Source: Pseudomonas prosekii (lineage in GTDB: Bacteria; Pseudomonadota; Gammaproteobacteria; Pseudomonadales; Pseudomonadaceae). Taken from it: a stretch of DNA of 64,000 nucleotides. The notes under the pieces are model-generated. The model saw only the letters and a program-made list of their open reading frames with translations, had not been told where the DNA came from and ran no database searches. Shown one piece after another: positions 47,800 to 57,372 of this stretch. Positions within the stretch are counted from its first letter, which is position 1. Every line of letters begins with the position of its first letter. The stretch spans positions 3,325,001 through 3,389,000 of the forward strand of contig NZ_LT629762.1 of NCBI RefSeq assembly GCF_900105155.1, given 5' to 3'. The position numbers were made by a program, and so were the translations under genes.

Positions 47800-48750
47800 T
47801 CAAGGCTGGTCGAGCTTGGCTTTCACGGCCTCCAGGCCTGGTTTACCGTCAATGGTGGTCACGCCTGCGAGCCAGGTATCAAGCACCTGTGGATTCTTTT
47901 TCAGCCAGGCCTTGGCAGCGGCGTCAGGTTTCATCTTGTCATCCAGGATGTTGCCCATCAGCGCACTTTCCATGTCCACGGTGAACTCCAGGTTTTTCAG
48001 CAGCGTGCCGACGTTGCTGCATTCCTGGACATAATCCTTGCGGGTGTTGGTGGCGACGGTGGCGGCGCCGAAATCAGGGCCGAAGAAGTCATCGCCGCCG
48101 GTCAGGTACTGGATCTTGAAGCGCTTGTTCATCGGGTGCGGCGCCCAGCCGAGGAAGACCACGGCGGTTTGGCGTTTCTGCGCGCGATCAACCTGCGAGA
48201 GCATCCCCGCTTCACTTGATTCGACGACTTTGAAACCGGCGGTTTTGAGGCCGAAGGCATCCTTGTCGATCATGCTCTGGATCAGCCGGTTACCGTCGTT
48301 GCCCGGCTCGATGCCGTAGATCTTGCCGTCGAGCTCTTTCTTGAATTTGGCGATGTCGGCGAAGTCATGCAGGCCTTTGTCGTAGAGCGCTTGCGGCACC
48401 GCGAGGGTGTATTTGGCGCCGGTCAGGTTGGTGCGCACGGTGTCGACGGTGCCCGCTTCGCGGTAGGCCTTGATGTCGTTTTCCATGGTCGGCATCCAGT
48501 TACCGAGGAACACGTCCATGTTTTTGCCGTCGGCCAGCGACTTGTAGGTCACCGGCACGGAAATCATCGTGGTTTTGGTTTTGTAGCCGAGGGCGTTGAG
48601 GACAACGCTGGTGGTCGCGGTAGTCGCGGTAATGTCGGTCCAGCCGACATCAGAGAAATTTACGGTGCTGCACTGAGCTGGTTCTGCGGCTTGCGCCAAT
48701 AACGGCAGACTCAGCATGGCGGCCAACAACAGCGAGGGGGAACCTTTCAT
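47800..48750 (-). CDS. cbcX: choline-binding periplasmic protein of the Cbc transporter
   Basis: A 316-residue exported protein: signal peptide to about LLAQAAEP, then an OpuAC-type fold. Aromatic and acidic positions typical of choline binders are seen around VNFSDVGWTDITATTATT and FLGNWMPTMENDI. AAGGAGTCC before ATG at 48750. First gene of the cbcXWV operon. Clearly related to the carnitine-binding CaiX encoded at 56222-57166. Confidence 0.94.
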   Translation of the reverse strand: MKGSPSLLLAAMLSLPLLAQAAEPAQCSTVNFSDVGWTDITATTATTSVVLNALGYKTKTTMISVPVTYKSLADGKNMDVFLGNWMPTMENDIKAYREAGTVDTVRTNLTGAKYTLAVPQALYDKGLHDFADIAKFKKELDGKIYGIEPGNDGNRLIQSMIDKDAFGLKTAGFKVVESSEAGMLSQVDRAQKRQTAVVFLGWAPHPMNKRFKIQYLTGGDDFFGPDFGAATVATNTRKDYVQECSNVGTLLKNLEFTVDMESALMGNILDDKMKPDAAAKAWLKKNPQVLDTWLAGVTTIDGKPGLEAVKAKLDQP

Positions 48751-49186
48751 GGATGGACTCCTTGGTTGTTTTTTTCGGCAGTGTTCCGATTGGACCACCG
48801 CACTTATAGGTTGCGGTTGGGTGGCGTTTTTCAGACTGCTCTACCGCGGCGCCTTGCAATCGAGTCGATACGATCATGTACCAGTGAAAATCTGACGCCT
48901 ACAGGGGGCGTCGTAACCAGTACAGGGATGGTCGCATCCAGTGTCGGTGACGTCGTTTACAGCTTTTTTCAGCCCTGTTTGCCGCTCTGCACCGCTAAAA
49001 AACGGCGAAAGCGCAGCGTCAAAGACCCGCGGCGTTGGTGGACATGAGTGCGTCGGTGTGAGACGTCGAACGACACCGCAAAAGCCCGATGATGCAGCCA
49101 TTGCGGCGGATTGCAGCTTGAGCGTAGCAGCTTCGTCACTGGGCGCTTTTGCGCCTGGATCGGGTACATCCAGGAGTTCGGCAGTA
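48751..49186. other. divergent regulatory gap between cbcX and sdaA
   Basis: 436 bp with no gene. It contains the hairpin GACGCCTACAGGGGGCGTC at about 48894-48912, flanked by direct ACCAGT copies. Both neighbours belong to the betaine regulon, so GbdR sites are expected here, but I could not define one with confidence. Confidence 0.5.
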
Positions 49187-50563
49187 ATGGCTATCAGCGT
49201 TTTCGACCTGTTCAAAATCGGCATCGGCCCTTCCAGTTCGCACACCGTCGGCCCGATGCGAGCGGCCGCGCTGTTCGTGCAAGGTTTGCGTGAGCAGGGT
49301 CTTTTGGAACAAACAAGGCGTGTCGAAGTTCAGCTCTACGGCTCGTTATCCGCCACTGGCATCGGTCACGGCAGCGATAACGCGGTGATCATGGGCCTGA
49401 TGGGCGAGTGGCCGGACGCGATCGATCCGTCGCAAATCGGCATCCACATCGCCAGCCTGCGCGAGACCGGCACGCTGTACCTCGACGGTCGTTTGCCGGT
49501 GCCGTTCATCTGGGCCCGCGACATGCGTCTGATCGATGAAAACCTGCCGTTTCACCCGAACGCCATGACGTTGATTGTAGAAGGCGAAAACGGCGAACTG
49601 CATCGCGACACCTACTATTCGATTGGCGGTGGTTTTGTCGTCGATGAGGCGCAAGCCTCCAGCGGCGTGGTGGATCTGGATCGCACCGAACTGCCTTACG
49701 ATTTTTCCAGCGCGGTGGAATTGCTTGCGCTGTGCCAGACGCACGATCTGCGCGTCGCCGAGCTGATGATGGCCAACGAAAAGGTCTGGCGCAGCGAAGA
49801 TGAAATCCGCGCCGGGCTGATGAAACTCTGGCGCGCCATGCAGGATTGCGTCGAGCAAGGGCTCAAGCACGAAGGCATCTTGCCTGGCGGTTTGAACGTG
49901 CGGCGGCGCGCGGCCAAGTTGCATCGCAGTCTTCAGGAATTGGGCAAGCCCAATGTGATCGGCTCGACGTTAAGCGCGATGGAATGGGTCAATCTTTTTG
50001 CACTGGCGGTCAACGAAGAGAACGCGGCCGGCGGGCGCATGGTCACGGCACCGACTAACGGCGCGGCGGGAATCATTCCGGCGGTGCTGCATTACTTCAT
50101 GAAGTTCAGCGAAGTGGTGACGGAGGCGAACGTGGTCGACTATTTCCTCAGCGCCGCGGCGGTGGGGATCCTGTGCAAGAAAAACGCCTCGATCTCTGGC
50201 GCCGAAGTCGGTTGCCAGGGCGAAGTGGGTTCGGCGTGCGCGATGGCGGCGGCGGGGCTGGCGGAGATTCTCGGCGCGACCCCGGAGCAGTTGTGCAACG
50301 CCGCGGAAATTGGCCTGGAACACAACCTCGGCCTGACCTGCGACCCGGTCGGCGGCCTGGTGCAAGTGCCGTGCATCGAGCGCAACGCGATTGCCGCGGT
50401 GAAAGCGATCAACGCCGCACAAATGGCCTTGCGCGGCGACGGCCAGCACTTTATTTCGCTGGACCGGGTGATCCGCACCATGCGCGACACCGGCGCCGAC
50501 ATGCACGACAAATACAAAGAAACCTCGCGCGGCGGCTTGGCGGTCAGCGCGGTGGAGTGTTGA
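49187..50563 (+). CDS. sdaA: L-serine dehydratase (ammonia-lyase), Fe-S type
   Basis: A 458-residue single-chain enzyme turning L-serine into pyruvate and ammonia. The N-terminal [22 protein letters not shown] motif and the C-terminal cysteines for the [4Fe-4S] cluster ([18 protein letters not shown] and the C residues of [14 protein letters not shown]) are present. Start ATG at 49187 follows CAGGAG. Beside gbdR it serves betaine breakdown, removing serine made from the glycine released. In P. aeruginosa this locus is named sdaB. Confidence 0.95.
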   Translation: MAISVFDLFKIGIGPSSSHTVGPMRAAALFVQGLREQGLLEQTRRVEVQLYGSLSATGIGHGSDNAVIMGLMGEWPDAIDPSQIGIHIASLRETGTLYLDGRLPVPFIWARDMRLIDENLPFHPNAMTLIVEGENGELHRDTYYSIGGGFVVDEAQASSGVVDLDRTELPYDFSSAVELLALCQTHDLRVAELMMANEKVWRSEDEIRAGLMKLWRAMQDCVEQGLKHEGILPGGLNVRRRAAKLHRSLQELGKPNVIGSTLSAMEWVNLFALAVNEENAAGGRMVTAPTNGAAGIIPAVLHYFMKFSEVVTEANVVDYFLSAAAVGILCKKNASISGAEVGCQGEVGSACAMAAAGLAEILGATPEQLCNAAEIGLEHNLGLTCDPVGGLVQVPCIERNAIAAVKAINAAQMALRGDGQHFISLDRVIRTMRDTGADMHDKYKETSRGGLAVSAVEC

Positions 50564-50575
50564 AACCGAGTTGCC

Positions 50576-50688
50576 CTGTGGCGAGGGGCTTTTGTGGCGA
50601 GGGGATTTATCCCCGTTGGGTCGCGAAGCGGCCCCAGAATCTTTACGACTGCTGCGCAGCCGAACGGGGATAAATCCCCTCGCCACAG
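50576..50688. repeat. palindromic repeat of the GGCGAGGGG...CCCCTCGCC family, variant arms
   Basis: Same design as 8319-8450 but with GGGATTTATCCCC arms instead of GGGCTTGCCCCC. A partial extra copy of the left arm precedes it. Lies after sdaA. Confidence 0.87.
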
Positions 50689-51023
50689 AAAGGTCATTTG
50701 CCAGAGAAGACCAGTCAAAACTGCGCGCTAAGTGCACACCGCAATCAAAACGCGCCACGTTTTGGCGCGTCGCTTACAGATAAGTGACAGATCCCTGATC
50801 AGCGCTCCTGGCTGGCCAATACCGCCTGTCACCTGTGCTTGCGGTGACATTCTGTTGCAAGGCGCCGCAGCCCTGTTCCCACAAGTGCTACCGATTTGCT
50901 CACAGCCTTTTGCGCGGCGCATTTGCCGGCGCTGATGGCACTTATAACCCCCACTTCGCGCAAGGCTTATATAGACGCACCGCGACGTCGTTTTCAGGAG
51001 TTATTGAACGGCCATTCAATTTT

Positions 51024-51039
51024 AGGCATGGCAATTGCT
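51024..51039 (+). promoter_or_regulatory. sigma-54 (-24/-12) promoter of gbdR
   Basis: AGGCATGGCAATTGCT has the required GG at 51025-51026 and GC at 51037-51038 ten bases apart, with the GGCA and TTGCT blocks of the consensus. It lies about 97 bp upstream of the gbdR ATG in an otherwise gene-free gap (50689-51135). In P. aeruginosa gbdR is under NtrC and CbrB, both sigma-54 activators, which agrees. Confidence 0.75.
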
Positions 51040-51135
51040 CTGTCATTACAAAGCCCGTCTCCCACGCGAGAACGATGGCAATAACAAGAGCCTCCGCCTG
51101 AGGCCATCACCCGCTTTGTGTGAGGAGATACCGCG

Positions 51136-52239
51136 ATGACGACGTTCAACTCCGGGGCCCAACCCCAGAACCGTGCGCCTCAATCCATCGGCTTTCTGCT
51201 GCTGGACAATTTCACGCTAATTTCTCTGGCCTCCGCAGTAGAACCTCTGCGTATGGCCAACCAATTGTCCGGCCGCGAGCTGTATCGCTGGACCACACTC
51301 ACCGTTGACGGTGGCCAGGTCTGGGCCAGCGATGGTCTGCAAATCACCCCCGATTGCTCGATGCACAAAGCACCAAGCCTGGACACCATCATCGTCTGCG
51401 GCGGCATCGGCATTCAGCGCACGGTCACTCGCGAACACGTGTCGTGGCTGCAAAGCCAGGCGCGCCAGTCCAAGCGCCTGGGCGCGGTGTGCACTGGTAG
51501 CTGGGCGCTGGCGTGCGCCGGTCTGCTCGATGGTTTTGATTGCAGCGTGCACTGGGAATGCCTGGCCTCGATGCAGGAAGCCTTCCCGCGCGTGGCCATG
51601 AGCACTCGTTTGTTCACCCTCGACCGCAACCGTTTCACCAGCTCCGGCGGCACCGCGCCGCTGGACATGATGCTGCACCTGATCAGCCGCGATCATGGCC
51701 GCGAACTGTCGGCGGCGATTTCCGAGATGTTTGTCTACGAACGCATCCGCAACGAGCAGGATCACCAGCGCGTGCCGCTCAAGCACATGCTCGGCACCAA
51801 TCAGCCGAAGCTGCAGGAAATCGTCGCGCTGATGGAAGCCAATCTGGAAGAGCCGATCGATCTGGATGAGCTGGCGGTGTACGTCGCCGTTTCGCGCCGT
51901 CAGTTGGAGCGGCTGTTCCAGAAATACCTGCACTGTTCGCCGTCGCGTTATTACCTGAAACTGCGCTTGATCCGCGCCCGGCAGTTGCTCAAGCAAACGC
52001 CGATGTCGATCATCGAAGTAGCGTCGGTGTGCGGGTTTGTCTCGACGCCGCACTTCTCCAAGTGCTACCGCGAGTACTTCGGCATTCCGCCGCGCGACGA
52101 ACGCGTCGGTTCCAACACCACGCAGCAAGTGGCGATGATGCCGCTGCCGCAAGCACTGGTGCTGTCGCCGCTGTCCGGGCCGCTGTCGGCGCTGAGTCAG
52201 GCGCGTAATGAATCGACTTTTGCCAGCGTAAGGCTCTAG
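51136..52239 (+). CDS. gbdR: AraC-family activator of glycine betaine catabolism
   Basis: A 367-residue regulator of the GlxA-like type: an N-terminal DJ-1/PfpI-type ligand domain (residues about 15-185) and a C-terminal double HTH (LDELAVYVAVSRRQLERLFQKYL; IIEVASVCGFVSTPHFSKCYREYF). The place after sdaA and the sequence match GbdR, which senses glycine betaine and dimethylglycine and activates gbc, dgc, sox and related genes. Start ATG at 51136 has GAGGAGATACCGCG. A sigma-54 promoter lies upstream. Confidence 0.95.
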   Translation: MTTFNSGAQPQNRAPQSIGFLLLDNFTLISLASAVEPLRMANQLSGRELYRWTTLTVDGGQVWASDGLQITPDCSMHKAPSLDTIIVCGGIGIQRTVTREHVSWLQSQARQSKRLGAVCTGSWALACAGLLDGFDCSVHWECLASMQEAFPRVAMSTRLFTLDRNRFTSSGGTAPLDMMLHLISRDHGRELSAAISEMFVYERIRNEQDHQRVPLKHMLGTNQPKLQEIVALMEANLEEPIDLDELAVYVAVSRRQLERLFQKYLHCSPSRYYLKLRLIRARQLLKQTPMSIIEVASVCGFVSTPHFSKCYREYFGIPPRDERVGSNTTQQVAMMPLPQALVLSPLSGPLSALSQARNESTFASVRL

Positions 52240-52254
52240 GCCGAGGGGCCTTCA

Positions 52255-52316
52255 TCGCGAGCAAGCTCGCTCCCACAGGGATATGCGATCTTCTGTGGGA
52301 GCGAGCTTGCTCGCGA
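52255..52316. repeat. REP pair (inverted)
   Basis: Inverted TCGCGAGCAAGCTCGCTCCCACAG motifs between the convergent ends of gbdR and the small gene at 52333. Confidence 0.87.
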
Positions 52317-52332
52317 TTGGATTTATCAGTCG

Positions 52333-52590
52333 CTACGACTTCTGCTGATACTCCGCCAGCGCCGGCAATAATTGCTTGTCGATCGCCTGGCGTACCATCG
52401 GCTGGATGCTCGCGCCGCTGGTGTACATGTCCTTGACCATCTTGCGCAATTCAAATGCCCGGACATCGTCCAGCCCGCGCACCGCACACTCACAAGCCTG
52501 CTCGGCCGTGGCGCCGCTCGGCACTTGAAAACCCAGCGCTTTCAGTTGGCCCAACAGGTCTTCCTGGTCAATTAAATCGGCGTGCATCAT
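52333..52590 (-). CDS. small hypothetical protein conserved beside gbdR
   Basis: An 85-residue protein with AAGAAGGATTGCGTC before ATG at 52590 (a second ATG follows immediately). No signal peptide or membrane segment; two cysteines in EQACECAV. The family is not recognised. A small hypothetical gene occupies a similar place next to gbdR in P. aeruginosa, so a link with the betaine regulon is possible but unproven. Confidence 0.6.
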   Translation of the reverse strand: MMHADLIDQEDLLGQLKALGFQVPSGATAEQACECAVRGLDDVRAFELRKMVKDMYTSGASIQPMVRQAIDKQLLPALAEYQQKS

Positions 52591-52808
52591 GACGCAATCC
52601 TTCTTCAGGGAACGGTGTCGTGTGGCTCGATTCTCGTAGCGCGATGGGGTCTGGGCAAGGGCGATTTGTCGCCATGGCCGCAATACCTATGAACAGGTCG
52701 TTTTCGGCTAACTTGCGATGGGTGAGGTTAGGCACACTGGACTCAGCTGGCACCACGACGGTTTGGTCACCCTCGCGCAACAGCTCCTCAAAAGTACCCT
52801 CCTCAGCT

Positions 52809-52842
52809 CCGATCAAGTCACGGCTTGATCGGGGTTTTTTTT
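52809..52842 (+). terminator. rho-independent terminator with no obvious gene in front
   Basis: CCGATCAAG, a short loop, CTTGATCGG and a long T run on the plus strand. The nearest convincing plus-strand gene (gbdR) ends 570 bp earlier, with a minus-strand gene between. It may end a small RNA or be a relic of lost DNA. The 52591-52883 gap holds no convincing ORF. Confidence 0.7.
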
Positions 52843-52883
52843 GGCTGTGGATCAGGAAGGGATTGGGTGTCTCGGCTGACGCT

Positions 52884-52942
52884 TTCGCGGGCAAGCCTCG
52901 CTCCTACAGAGGTACGCCCGTAGGAGCGAGGCTTGCCCGCGA
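52884..52942. repeat. REP pair (inverted)
   Basis: Inverted TTCGCGGGCAAGCCTCGCTCCTAC motifs downstream of cdhB. Confidence 0.87.
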
Positions 52943-52997
52943 AGAACGAAAACGCGGTCTAGCGTTGCAGCACGGGAATGCGCGTCAACAACTCATT

Positions 52998-53480
52998 TCA
53001 TCCCGATTTTTTTTGCGGTAAAGCAATCACTCGGCCGACGTAGTCAGGGCTTGGCAGGTCGCTTTGGTCGGCGACGATGGTTTGCAGTTTGCTCAAGGTG
53101 TCGGCACTGAACGGTGCGGAACGCGGCCCGGCGAGGTCGACGTGCAACAGCATTTGCTCGTTGCCGGCCAGTTCCTTGTCACCGCCCACCAGATGCAGGC
53201 TGTGGTAGAGGTGCAGGCGTTTGCTGTCGTGGGCGATGATTTGCGTGTGCACTTCGACGTCGGCGTCGAGCTTCACTTCGTGCAGGTAGTTGAGGTGCAG
53301 TTCGAGGGTGAACAGCGAGTTGCCGCTGGCTTCGCGGTTGCTGCTGTCCATGCCCAGGCGATCCATCAGCGCGTCGGTGGCGTAGCTGAATATCAGCAGG
53401 TAGAAGGCATCGCGCAGGTGGCCGTTGTAATCGACCCAGTCGGGGATGATTCGGGTTTGATAGGTGGTGAGTGCGGGCAT
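52998..53480 (-). CDS. cdhB: betainyl-CoA thioesterase of carnitine catabolism
   Basis: A 160-residue hot-dog-fold acyl-CoA thioesterase (4HBT-like), with DWVDYNGHLRDAFYLLIFSYA carrying the conserved aspartate region. In the carnitine locus of pseudomonads this gene releases glycine betaine from betainyl-CoA. ATG at 53480 (MPALTTYQ) is taken; the frame continues to 53525 into the repeat array. A 611-bp repeat array separates it from cdhA upstream, unlike the compact operon of P. aeruginosa. Confidence 0.87.
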   Translation of the reverse strand: MPALTTYQTRIIPDWVDYNGHLRDAFYLLIFSYATDALMDRLGMDSSNREASGNSLFTLELHLNYLHEVKLDADVEVHTQIIAHDSKRLHLYHSLHLVGGDKELAGNEQMLLHVDLAGPRSAPFSADTLSKLQTIVADQSDLPSPDYVGRVIALPQKKSG

Positions 53481-53521
53481 GATTTTGGTTCCAGTCTTGG
53501 GAGTTTGTTTGTGTTCAAGAT

Positions 53522-54132
53522 CCACCCCTCACCCCAGCCCTCTCCCCACAGGGGAGAGGGGGAAAGGGGGCAGATCTCCATGCCTTTCAAGCCTGAGTCC
53601 GACTCGATATCTCCGGACGATGGAGCTCCAAGAACACCTCGGTCAGTTCCCTCTCCCCACAGGGGAGAGGGGGAAAGGGGGGCAGATCTCCATGCCTTTC
53701 AAGCCTGAGTCCGACTCGATATCTCCGGTCGATGGAGCTCCAAAAACACCTCGGTCAGTCCCCTCTCCCCACAGGGGAGAGGGGGAAAGGGGGCAGATCT
53801 CCATGCCTTTCAAGCCTGAGTCCGACTCGATAACTCCGGTCGATGGAGCTCCAGGAACACCTCGGTCAGTTCCCTCTCCCCACAGGGGAGAGGGGGAAAG
53901 GGGGCAGATCTCCATGCCTTTCAAGCTTGAGTCCGACTCGATATCCCCGGTCGATGGAGCTCCAAGAACACCTCGGTCAGTTCCCTCTCCCCACAGGGGA
54001 GAGGGGGAAAGGGGGCAGATCTCCATGGCTTTCAAGCTTGAGTCCGACTCGATAACTCAGGTCGATGGAGCTCCAAAAACACCTCGGTCAGTCCCCTCTC
54101 CCCTCTGGGGAGAGGGTTAGGGTGAGGGGTGG
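53522..54132. repeat. tandem repeat array, 111-112 bp units x5, with inverted ends
   Basis: The landmark ACCTCGGTCAGT begins at 53636, 53748, 53859, 53970 and 54081. Each unit holds a CCCTCTCCCCACAGGGGAGAGGG hairpin and the text GAGTCCGACTCGATA. The array opens with CCACCCCTCACC and closes with GGTGAGGGGTGG, exactly like the array at 3184-3577. It begins 19 bp from the cdhA stop and lies between cdhA and cdhB. Confidence 0.93.
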
Positions 54133-54150
54133 ATTTCAAGCCGATCGCTA

Positions 54151-55116
54151 TCAGTCGGCGAACGCCATCCCATGCTTTTCTTTGGTGGTTTTCACCGCTT
54201 CGAGCACCGCCAGCAGGCAATCATCACGGTAGCGTTCCAGCGCCGAAATGCTGTGCGAGCCGAGCTGGTCGGCGGTGCCGTCGACCACGTCATCAATCAA
54301 TTTGTCGGTCAGTTCCGGGGCCGGCAGGTAGGTCCACGGCAGCTTCAATGCCGGACCGAACTGGGCCATGAAGTGACGCATCCCGGCATCGCCGCCCGCC
54401 AGTGTGTAAGTCAAAAACGTGCCCATGAACGACCAGCGCAGGCCGGCGCCAAAACGGATCGCATCGTCGATTTCACCGGTGGTCGCGACGCCGTCATTCA
54501 CCAGGTGCAGCGCCTCGCGCCACAATGCTTCGAGCAAGCGGTCGGCGATAAATCCCGGCACTTCCTTGCGCACGTGCAGCGGACGCATGCCCAAGGATTC
54601 ATAGACTTTTATCGCCGCTTGAATGGCCTCCGGCGCAGTATTCTTGCCGCCGACCACTTCCACCAGCGGCAGCAGGTAAACCGGGTTGAACGGGTGCCCG
54701 ACCACGCAGCGATCCGGATGCGTCGAACCTTCGTAGAACTCGCTCGGCAACAGCCCTGAGGTGCTGGAGCCGATCAACGCGTTGGGTTTGGCTGCGGCGC
54801 TGATTTTGCCGTGCAGTTCGAGTTTCAGTTCGAGGCGTTCCGGGGCGCTTTCCTGAATGAAATCGGCGTCGCGCACGCACTCTTCAATGGTCGCGACAAA
54901 ACGCAGGCGATCTTGCGCTGCACCGGGCGCCAGGCCTTGTTTCTCCAGCGCGCCCCAGGCGTTCGCGACGCGTTTGCGCAATGCCGCTTCGGCACCCGGC
55001 GCCGGGTCCCAGGCCACCACGTCGAGGCCGTGGGCGAGGGCGCGAGACACCCAGCCACTGCCGATGACACCGCTGCCGAGTGCGGCGAAGGTTTTGATTT
55101 CGGTGATAAAGCTCAT
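54151..55116 (-). CDS. cdhA: L-carnitine dehydrogenase
   Basis: A 321-residue NAD-dependent dehydrogenase of the 3-hydroxyacyl-CoA dehydrogenase fold, oxidising carnitine to 3-dehydrocarnitine. Seen: nucleotide motif [11 protein letters not shown], then [10 protein letters not shown] and [21 protein letters not shown] at 55116 (MSFITEIK) follows AGGAAG; the frame opens to 55227 through a REP element. Upstream on the same strand is cdhC. Confidence 0.95.
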   Translation of the reverse strand: MSFITEIKTFAALGSGVIGSGWVSRALAHGLDVVAWDPAPGAEAALRKRVANAWGALEKQGLAPGAAQDRLRFVATIEECVRDADFIQESAPERLELKLELHGKISAAAKPNALIGSSTSGLLPSEFYEGSTHPDRCVVGHPFNPVYLLPLVEVVGGKNTAPEAIQAAIKVYESLGMRPLHVRKEVPGFIADRLLEALWREALHLVNDGVATTGEIDDAIRFGAGLRWSFMGTFLTYTLAGGDAGMRHFMAQFGPALKLPWTYLPAPELTDKLIDDVVDGTADQLGSHSISALERYRDDCLLAVLEAVKTTKEKHGMAFAD

Positions 55117-55146
55117 GGCGACTTCCTGAATTGATTCGGTGAACGC

Positions 55147-55242
55147 CTGTGGGAGCAAAGCTTGCTCGCGATGGCGTCGGAACATCCGGCACATCTTCTG
55201 CGATTGGAATACCGCTATCGCGAGCAAGCTGTGCTCCCACAG
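55147..55242. repeat. REP pair (inverted) inside the cdh operon
   Basis: Inverted CTGTGGGAGCAAAGCTTGCTCGCGA motifs between cdhC and cdhA. Confidence 0.87.
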
Positions 55243-55260
55243 GTTATGTGTTTAAGGGGA

Positions 55261-56148
55261 TCAACCGCGCTTGGTCAGGCCCATTTTTGTCCGGCCTTCT
55301 GCCGGCGTGAGGACGCGGGCGCCGAGGCGGCTGAGGATTTCGCTGGCGCGTTCAACCAATTGCCCATTGGTCGCCAACACGCCTTTGTCCAGCCACAAGT
55401 TGTCCTCCAGCCCGACCCGCACGTTGCCGCCGAGCAGCACCGCTTGCGCGGCCATCGGCATTTGCATGCGGCCGATGCCAAACCCGGCCCACACCGCATT
55501 CGCCGGCAGGTTATCGACCATGGCTTTCATGGTGGTGGTGTCGGCCGGCGCGCCCCACGGGATGCCCAGGCACAACTGGAACAGCGGGTCGTCGAGCAAA
55601 CCTTCCTTGATCATCTGCTTGGCGAACCACAGGTGACCGGTGTCGAAAATCTCCAGTTCTGGCTTCACGCCCAGCTCTTGAATCCGCTTGGCGCCGGCCC
55701 GCAACTGCGCCGGCGTCGACACATAAATGGTGTCGCCATCGCCAAAATTCAGCGTGCCGCAATCGAGCGTGCAGATTTCCGGCAGCAACTCTTCGACGTG
55801 GGCCAGACGGGTCAGCGGGCCGACCAGATCGGTGTTCGGGCCGAACTCCATCGGGTTCTCGCCGCCACCGATTTCAAGGTCGCCGCCCATGCCGGCGGTG
55901 AGGTTGACGATGATGTCGATGTCCGCCTCGCGGATGCGCTCCATGACTTCGCGGTACAGCGCTACGTCACGGCTGAACTTGCCGGTTTGCGGGTCGCGAA
56001 CGTGGCAATGCACCACGGTTGCGCCGGCCTTGGCCGCTTCCACCGCAGCGGCAGCGATTTGTTTCGGGGTGACCGGCACGTGTGGGCTTCTGGCGCTCGT
56101 GTCGCCAGCACCGGTGAGTGCGCAGGTGATGATGACGTCGTGGTTCAT
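55261..56148 (-). CDS. cdhC: BKACE-family enzyme, dehydrocarnitine cleavage
   Basis: A 295-residue TIM-barrel protein of the beta-keto acid cleavage (BKACE, DUF849) family. Zinc-ligand motifs are seen ([23 protein letters not shown]). With acetyl-CoA it converts 3-dehydrocarnitine to acetoacetate and betainyl-CoA. AAGGAATCGCTAA before ATG at 56148. Second gene of the caiX-cdhC-cdhA group. Confidence 0.93.
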   Translation of the reverse strand: MNHDVIITCALTGAGDTSARSPHVPVTPKQIAAAAVEAAKAGATVVHCHVRDPQTGKFSRDVALYREVMERIREADIDIIVNLTAGMGGDLEIGGGENPMEFGPNTDLVGPLTRLAHVEELLPEICTLDCGTLNFGDGDTIYVSTPAQLRAGAKRIQELGVKPELEIFDTGHLWFAKQMIKEGLLDDPLFQLCLGIPWGAPADTTTMKAMVDNLPANAVWAGFGIGRMQMPMAAQAVLLGGNVRVGLEDNLWLDKGVLATNGQLVERASEILSRLGARVLTPAEGRTKMGLTKRG

Positions 56149-56221
56149 TTAGCGATTCCTTACAGGCGTGATGATTCCGTTCGCAGCCCGTGTAGGCTGC
56201 GATTCGGTGGTTCAATCGGGT

Positions 56222-57166
56222 TTATTTACTGGTCAATGACAGGTTTTCAGCCGCTGGTTTGCCATCGAACGTGGTCACACCTTCGAGCCAGCGCTGCTTG
56301 TCCTGCGGGTGATCCTTGAGCCATTGCTTGGCCGATTCGAAAGCATCTTTGTGATCGAGCAGCGGTTGCATCATCCGGCTCTCGTCTTCGGCGGTGTAAG
56401 TCAGGTTGCTGAGCAAACGGCCGATGTTCGGGCATTGCTGCGCGTAGTTCGGCGAGGTGACGGTCCACACGGTTGCCATGCCTTCGTTCGGCCCGAGCGC
56501 ATCTTCGCTGCCGGTCAGGTACGTCATCTGCACGTTGACGTTCATCGGGTGCGGCGCCCAACCGAAGAACACCACGGCCTCCTTGCGGCGCACGGCGCGA
56601 TCCACCGCCGCGAGCATGCCGGCCTCGCTCGACTCGACCAACTGGAACTTGCCGAGGCCGAACTGGTTCTTCGCGATCATCGCTTTGATCTGGGTGTTGG
56701 CGCCCGAGCCAGGCTCGATGCCGTAGATTTTGCCGCCCAGTTCTTTTTCGAACTTGGCGATGTCGGCGAAGGTTTTCAGGCCCTTGTCGGCGAGATAGGT
56801 CGGCACCGCGAGGGTCGCGCGGGCATCCTTGAGGCTTGGCGCTTCCAGCACTTTCACCTGTTTGGCATCGACGAACGGGGTGATGGTCTGGGTCATCAAC
56901 GGGTTCCAGTAGCCGAGGAACAGGTCGAGGCGCTGGTCACGAATCCCGGCGAAAATGATTTGCTGGGACGCGCTGGTCTGTTTGGTTTTGTAGCCGAGGC
57001 CATCGAGCAGGACCTGGGTCATGGCGCTGGTGGCGATCACGTCGGTCCAGTTGACCACGCCCATGCGCACGTTCTGGCACGACGCAGGTTCGGCCGCCAT
57101 GACGCTGGCGCTGAAGAAAGCGGTACCGCTGAGTGCAAGAACACAGCTGCTGATCAGTCGTTTCAT
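56222..57166 (-). CDS. caiX: carnitine-binding periplasmic protein
   Basis: A 314-residue exported OpuAC-type binding protein with signal peptide to about SVMAAEP and GAGGAAACCGAC before ATG at 57166. It strongly resembles CbcX in layout (GIEPGSGANTQ, VESSEAGMLAAVDRA, FFGWAPHPMN). No permease or ATPase gene accompanies it. CaiX of P. aeruginosa docks on the shared CbcWV core, and the same is inferred here. Expected to be activated by CdhR, encoded divergently. Confidence 0.93.
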   Translation of the reverse strand: MKRLISSCVLALSGTAFFSASVMAAEPASCQNVRMGVVNWTDVIATSAMTQVLLDGLGYKTKQTSASQQIIFAGIRDQRLDLFLGYWNPLMTQTITPFVDAKQVKVLEAPSLKDARATLAVPTYLADKGLKTFADIAKFEKELGGKIYGIEPGSGANTQIKAMIAKNQFGLGKFQLVESSEAGMLAAVDRAVRRKEAVVFFGWAPHPMNVNVQMTYLTGSEDALGPNEGMATVWTVTSPNYAQQCPNIGRLLSNLTYTAEDESRMMQPLLDHKDAFESAKQWLKDHPQDKQRWLEGVTTFDGKPAAENLSLTSK

Positions 57167-57372
57167 GTCGGTTTCCTCGGCATACGTTATTGTGGTTCCC
57201 GGCATCTGCGCACCGGTGATGCCAAGTTACGCAGCAATGCCCCCGTGAAAGCGCACTATGGCGACCAGCTCTTGCACTGCAGCGACCTGCGCCCTTGAAT
57301 GCCATCGACAACTGGCGTATCAACGTCCCCACGCTAGTCGACCTCTCGTTACCTGCCAGTCGAGTGCGCTCC

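Noticed and set aside
52568..52894. 108-codon minus-strand ORF overlapping the small gene at 52333-52590
   Set aside because: It begins inside a REP element, runs over the orphan terminator and overlaps the better supported start at 52590.
53464..54120. Open frames of 130-218 codons on both strands through the repeat array
   Set aside because: The unit length of 111 bp is a multiple of three, so the frame stays open by repetition. There is no ribosome site, and the array is noncoding in sequence character.
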